From the NCBI GenBank assembly GCA_002449695.1, contig DJXI01000001.1, forward strand, positions 1 to 8,503: DNA of 8,503 nucleotides, in the 5' to 3' direction. Shown here one piece after another: positions 5,723 to 8,503 of the stretch. The notes beneath the pieces were generated by a model, which worked only from the letters and a program-made list of their open reading frames with translations, had not been told where the DNA came from and did not search any database. This stretch comes from Verrucomicrobia bacterium UBA7008 (GTDB lineage: Bacteria; Verrucomicrobiota; Kiritimatiellia; RFP12; UBA1067). A program made the translations under genes and the position numbers. Position 1 is the first letter of the stretch, and every line of letters begins with the position of its first letter.

Positions 5723-5965
5723 CTACCGCGGACCGTCCACCCGGACGGTCAGCCGCAAAATCTTTCGTGCCGTTTCATTCGCTTCCTTCAGCATGTTCGC
5801 ACGCGGGAATTCGTCCGGCGGCAGTCCGGCCTCCAGCGCCGCCGTCAGCCGCTCGTCCAGCCCCTTGAGGACGGCGTCGTAGCGAACGAGCGCCTCCTGC
5901 CGGCCGGGTCCCGCCAGCTCCTTCTCGATCTCCAGCAGTCGGATCGGTTCGTTCACGGCCGCCAT
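5723..5965 (-). CDS. sctE: Small helical protein, likely SctE-type needle co-chaperone
   Basis: An 80-residue protein of two predicted helical stretches (about 5-46 and 55-75) around a short break at GLPPDEF. It has no signal peptide or membrane segment. Size, helical-hairpin character and position between sctD and sctF match YscE/PscE/CdsE-type proteins. Those form a complex with SctG that keeps the needle subunit soluble in the cytoplasm. The ATG at 5965 is chosen because GGGGAGG stands 5 nt upstream; it makes the gene overlap the sctD end by 13 nt. The longer open frame upstream in this register lies antisense-like within sctD in another frame and is not a real extension. No diagnostic motif is visible, so the role is inferred from context. 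Confidence 0.72.
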   Translation of the reverse strand: MAAVNEPIRLLEIEKELAGPGRQEALVRYDAVLKGLDERLTAALEAGLPPDEFPRANMLKEANETARKILRLTVRVDGPR

Positions 5966-7230
5966 ACGATCCTCCCCTGCGCCGTCTTGATCGTGACCGC
6001 ATCCGCCTCGATCTTCTCCACGACACCGTCCCCGAACGGCGCGCCTTCGAGCACCCGCGCCCCGCTCTTCAAAACCAGGCACGGATACGGCGTCGTCAGA
6101 ATGCCGCAGACGGGCAGCGCGGGCTGATTCTCGCGCGGAGCCGCCGCGTCGCGGCGCGTTTCCACGCTTTTCGCCGCGCCCGCCTCTCCCGAAACAGCCG
6201 TCTCGCCCGGCGTCTCGGCGTCTCGGCGCGCGCTGTTGATCCCGGCGACATCCACGTCGCGCAGTTTCGGCAGATCGGCGGCCAGCGCCTCCAGCGTGCG
6301 GCGCAGATCGACCGCCGTGCCGGCGAGCGCCAGAACGCGGTTCGTCACCGCCGTCACGCGCAGGTCCGGCTCGCCCACGAGCGCGAACGTATCCTCGGCG
6401 GCCGTCCGGAGCGATTCGTCGTCGCAGAAATCGAGCTCGATCCCCGGGCACGCGTCGTACGCCTCGGCCGTCGCCGTCAGGCGCGCGGCGCGCGTCGCGA
6501 AGTCGCCCGCCAGCACGGCGCGTCCGGCGCGGTTGGTGGCGACGAGGCCGTAGCGTTCCGCGAGGACGACGGTCCGATCGACCTCTTTCGCCGCGTCGTC
6601 CGCGGCGGGCGCCGCATCCGATTTCTTCACCAGCTGCGCAACCTTCGTCCTCGCCTGCTCGGCGTAGGGCCGCGCCCGTTCGACGTACGGCTGCGCCTTG
6701 TCGCGGAAGAACCAGCCGAGCGCGAGCAGCACGAGAACGAGCAGGATGAGCGCGAGCAGGCAGCCGAGGCAGCCGGGACGCTTCTTCTTCTCACGCGGAG
6801 GCGCGGAGGCGCGGAGATCTTCTCCCTCCGCACTCTGCGTCCCTGCGTCTCTGCGCGAGGATTCCCCTTCTTCGCTCTGCGTCTCCGCATCTCCGCGTGC
6901 GTTTTCACCTTCCTCTCTCCGCGTCTCCGCGTCTCCGCGTGAACGGCTCGCCTTTTCCGGCCACGTGAGCTCGCCCCACGGCGCGTCGGCGGGACCGACG
7001 GCGAACGCGGTCGCGCCGCGCTCCGTCACCGTGAAGGGTGCGAGCGCCGCGCCGTCGAGCGTCACGCCGTCCGCCGCGGCCGCCAGCGTCAGCGCCGCGT
7101 CCGGGAGCGTCGCGTCCGCCAGCACGATGTCGCAGTCGTCCGACTTGCCCAGCGTGACGGCGACACCTTCCGGGAGGGCGATCTCCGCCCCCGCGTTCGC
7201 GCCGCGGACGATCTTCAGAACGAAATTCAC
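5953..7230 (-). CDS. sctD: SctD, T3SS inner-membrane ring protein with repeat-expanded linkers
   Basis: Predicted 425-residue outer component of the inner-membrane ring. Residues 1 to about 90 resemble the cytoplasmic FHA-like domain of SctD, which contacts SctK. A low-complexity acidic linker (about 94-147) contains three 14-residue repeats and ends in EKKKR. One membrane helix lies at about 155-175, preceded by Cys-Leu-Gly-Cys. The periplasmic part has BON-like ring-building segments at about 216-325, and a C-terminal beta-rich module at about 372-425 (GILTTPYPCLVLKSG onward). A second low-complexity insertion (about 333-368) splits the periplasmic part. Both insertions consist of the octamer repeat described separately. 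The start is GTG, with GGGGAGG 8 nt upstream, and it overlaps the sctV stop. Assignment rests on domain order and position between sctV and sctE/sctF rather than on strong sequence signatures. SctD is typically divergent, so this is a confident but context-aided call. Confidence 0.9.
   Translation of the reverse strand: MNFVLKIVRGANAGAEIALPEGVAVTLGKSDDCDIVLADATLPDAALTLAAAADGVTLDGAALAPFTVTERGATAFAVGPADAPWGELTWPEKASRSRGDAETRREEGENARGDAETQSEEGESSRRDAGTQSAEGEDLRASAPPREKKKRPGCLGCLLALILLVLVLLALGWFFRDKAQPYVERARPYAEQARTKVAQLVKKSDAAPAADDAAKEVDRTVVLAERYGLVATNRAGRAVLAGDFATRAARLTATAEAYDACPGIELDFCDDESLRTAAEDTFALVGEPDLRVTAVTNRVLALAGTAVDLRRTLEALAADLPKLRDVDVAGINSARRDAETPGETAVSGEAGAAKSVETRRDAAAPRENQPALPVCGILTTPYPCLVLKSGARVLEGAPFGDGVVEKIEADAVTIKTAQGRIVWRP
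6130..6232. repeat. Octamer-repeat element inside sctD (periplasmic part)
   Basis: The right end (6210-6232) carries two perfect CTCGGCGY octamers and is identical over 23 bases to 3067-3089 in sctK. The left end (about 6130-6160) holds degenerate octamers in the opposite orientation (GCGCGGAG, then CCGCCGCG, TCGCGGCG). Together they form an inverted pair of about 100 bp. It is translated in frame as SctD residues about 333-368, with ARRDAET and ETRRDAAAPRE. Confidence 0.72.
6793..6940. repeat. Octamer arrays forming a 42-bp tandem repeat in the sctD linker
   Basis: Four arrays of exactly three octamers each are visible on the plus strand. They are ACGCGGAG/GCGCGGAG/GCGCGGAG (6793-6816, inverted), CTCTGCGT/CCCTGCGT/CTCTGCGC (6833-6856), CTCTGCGT/CTCCGCAT/CTCCGCGT (6875-6898) and three CTCCGCGT (6917-6940). 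The last three start exactly 42 bp apart (24 nt of octamers and 18 nt of spacer), giving three 14-residue repeats in SctD: RGDAETRREEGENA, RGDAETQSEEGESS and RRDAGTQSAEGEDL. The inverted array gives RASAPPRE just before the membrane helix. Confidence 0.88.
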
Positions 7231-8503
7231 AGTTTAAGCCTCCCCAGCGGTTGAATGTTGATCTCGGCGCTCAGCTCCTGGAACGAGAGGACGGGCAGCT
7301 CGTACCAGTCCTTCTCGATCATCTTGCGGAAGTAGCGCCGGATGTCGACGGACACGATGATGACGGGCTTCTGCGGAATCTTCGCGAGGTCGCCGATCGT
7401 GCGCTTGACGACGGCGAGGATGGCGCGCACCGTCGCCGGATCCATCGCGAGATACGAGCCGGACGACGTCTGGCGCACGGACTTGCGGATCTTCTCCTCC
7501 AGCGACGGATCCAGCAGATACGCCGCGACGATGTTCTGCCCGCCCGAGAACTTGTAGGAGATGTAGCGGCTGAGCGCCGAGCGCACGTATTCGACGAGCA
7601 GCACGGCGTCCTTCTCCTTCTGGCCCCATTCGATGAGCGTCTGCGTGATGCGCTTCAGGTCGCGGATGCAGATGCCTTCCTGGACGAGACGCTGGAGGAC
7701 GTCGGTGATCTTCTGGAGCGGCAGCACGCGCTGGACCTCCTTGACGAGCTCCGGCGCCTCCTTCTCCATGTGGTCGAACAAGAGCCGCGTCTCCTGGAGC
7801 GACAGGAACTCGTGCGCGTAGCGCCGGAGCACGCTGGAGAGGTGGTAGGAGAGGACGCCGCCCAGGTCGAGCGAACGCACGCCCGACTCGTCGAGCTTCG
7901 CCTTGTCCTCCTCCTTCACCCAGCACGTCTCGTAGCCCGCGAGGAACGGCTTGCCGCCCTCGAAGGCGACGCCCGTCGCCGACAGGTTCTCCGGCGTTTC
8001 GAGCGCGAAGACGAAGCCCTTGCGGAGCGCCCCCTCGGACACGGGAACCTCGTTGACGAGCAGCCGGTAGCGGCCGTCCTTCAGCGCCGGGTTGAGCGAG
8101 AGGTTGATGCCGGGGAACGGCACGCCGAGGTCGTGGTAGAGCGCGCGGCGGATCGACATGATCTGGTCGTTCAGCGCCTCGTAGGAGAGCGCGCCGCGGA
8201 TGTCCGCGTCGATGTCGACCGTCAGCGGCGTCACCATCGAGAAGTCGTCGCCGTCCTTCTTCTTCGGGCGCGGGGCGTTCCCTTCCGACGGCGCGGCGGC
8301 CGCGAGCGGGTCCTCGCCCTTCTCGGCGCGCGCCTTCGCCAGCTTCGCCTTGAGCATCAGGCTGTAGCCGACGGCCGCGACGAACACGGCGAGGCCGAAG
8401 ATCTGCACCTTCGGGAAGCCGGGGATGAGGCCGATGGCGACGAGCATCACCGCGCCGAGCAGGATCGCCTTCGGCTGCGCGAAGAACTGGTCGATGATGT
8501 CCT
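7227..8503 (-). CDS. sctV: SctV, T3SS export gate protein (5' end outside the window)
   Basis: This is the C-terminal part (424 residues seen) of the FlhA/LcrD/SctV family. The protein forms a nonameric ring at the base of the export apparatus and receives substrates and chaperones. The frame stays open to the window edge, so the N-terminal membrane domain is missing; family members are usually around 700 residues. The visible part starts with the typical stretch DIIDQFFAQPKAILL, then two membrane helices around IGLIPGF and the segment after it. A charged linker follows (KAKLAKARAEKGE, then PRPKKKDGDD) and then the cytoplasmic domain from VTPLTVDIDADIRG. Family-typical stretches are YRLLVNEVPV, GYETCWV, SYHLSSVLRRYAHEFL and the end VDIRRYFRKMIE to ELSAEINIQPLG. 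FlhA is the main alternative, but the neighbours are injectisome genes. The stop overlaps the GTG start of sctD by 4 nt. Confidence 0.96.
   Translation of the reverse strand, partial: DIIDQFFAQPKAILLGAVMLVAIGLIPGFPKVQIFGLAVFVAAVGYSLMLKAKLAKARAEKGEDPLAAAAPSEGNAPRPKKKDGDDFSMVTPLTVDIDADIRGALSYEALNDQIMSIRRALYHDLGVPFPGINLSLNPALKDGRYRLLVNEVPVSEGALRKGFVFALETPENLSATGVAFEGGKPFLAGYETCWVKEEDKAKLDESGVRSLDLGGVLSYHLSSVLRRYAHEFLSLQETRLLFDHMEKEAPELVKEVQRVLPLQKITDVLQRLVQEGICIRDLKRITQTLIEWGQKEKDAVLLVEYVRSALSRYISYKFSGGQNIVAAYLLDPSLEEKIRKSVRQTSSGSYLAMDPATVRAILAVVKRTIGDLAKIPQKPVIIVSVDIRRYFRKMIEKDWYELPVLSFQELSAEINIQPLGRLKL

Noticed and set aside
5723..6451. 242-codon minus-strand frame containing the sctE-like gene
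   Set aside because: Upstream of 5965 it reads the wrong frame of sctD and is Arg/Gly-rich; a strong ribosome binding site marks 5965 as start.
6793..6940. Regularly spaced repeats as a CRISPR array
   Set aside because: The spacers are 18 nt, similar to each other and coding; units are internally repetitive and lie in frame within sctD.

Overview
The window is one block of minus-strand genes encoding the core of a type III secretion system (T3SS, injectisome). Reading with transcription, from high to low coordinates, the order is sctV (5' end off the window), sctD, an sctE-like gene, sctF, an sctG-like TPR gene, sctI, sctJ, a second small TPR-like gene, sctK, sctL, sctN, sctO and an sctP-position gene that runs off the window at base 1. 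Nearly all of the sequence is coding. The long plus-strand open frames lie antisense to these genes in high-GC DNA and I regard them as shadows.

The parts fit one machine. SctV is the export gate and SctD plus SctJ are the inner-membrane rings. SctF is the needle and SctI the inner rod. The small SctE-like and SctG-like proteins look like needle co-chaperones. SctK and SctL are cytosolic sorting-platform and stator parts, SctN is the ATPase and SctO its central stalk. The last gene sits where a needle-length regulator (SctP) is expected. The order D-E-F-G-I-J-K-L follows the Yersinia virC operon (without yscH), here joined directly to N-O-P and preceded by V. Most neighbours overlap by 1 to 13 nt, so translational coupling is likely. 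Only three gaps exist: 55 nt before sctF, 78 nt before sctJ and 35 nt before sctK. I see no convincing promoter or terminator, so both probably lie outside.

The most unusual content is a set of short-period repeats. An 8-nt repeat (CGCAGAGA-like, usually three units per array, often in inverted pairs) lies in frame inside sctK at three places and inside sctD at two. It adds low-complexity peptides of the types RRDAETQR and LCVSASLR. A 7-nt repeat (GAGACGC/GTCTCAT) fills the gap before sctJ and reaches into the start codon of sctK. A 9-nt repeat encodes Asn-Pro-Val units in the sctP-position gene.

The organism is a high-GC Gram-negative bacterium. The gene set and the repeat load would fit an environmental or gut member of the PVC group (Verrucomicrobiota, Kiritimatiellota or Lentisphaerota), but this is a weak inference and proteobacteria cannot be excluded from the sequence alone.
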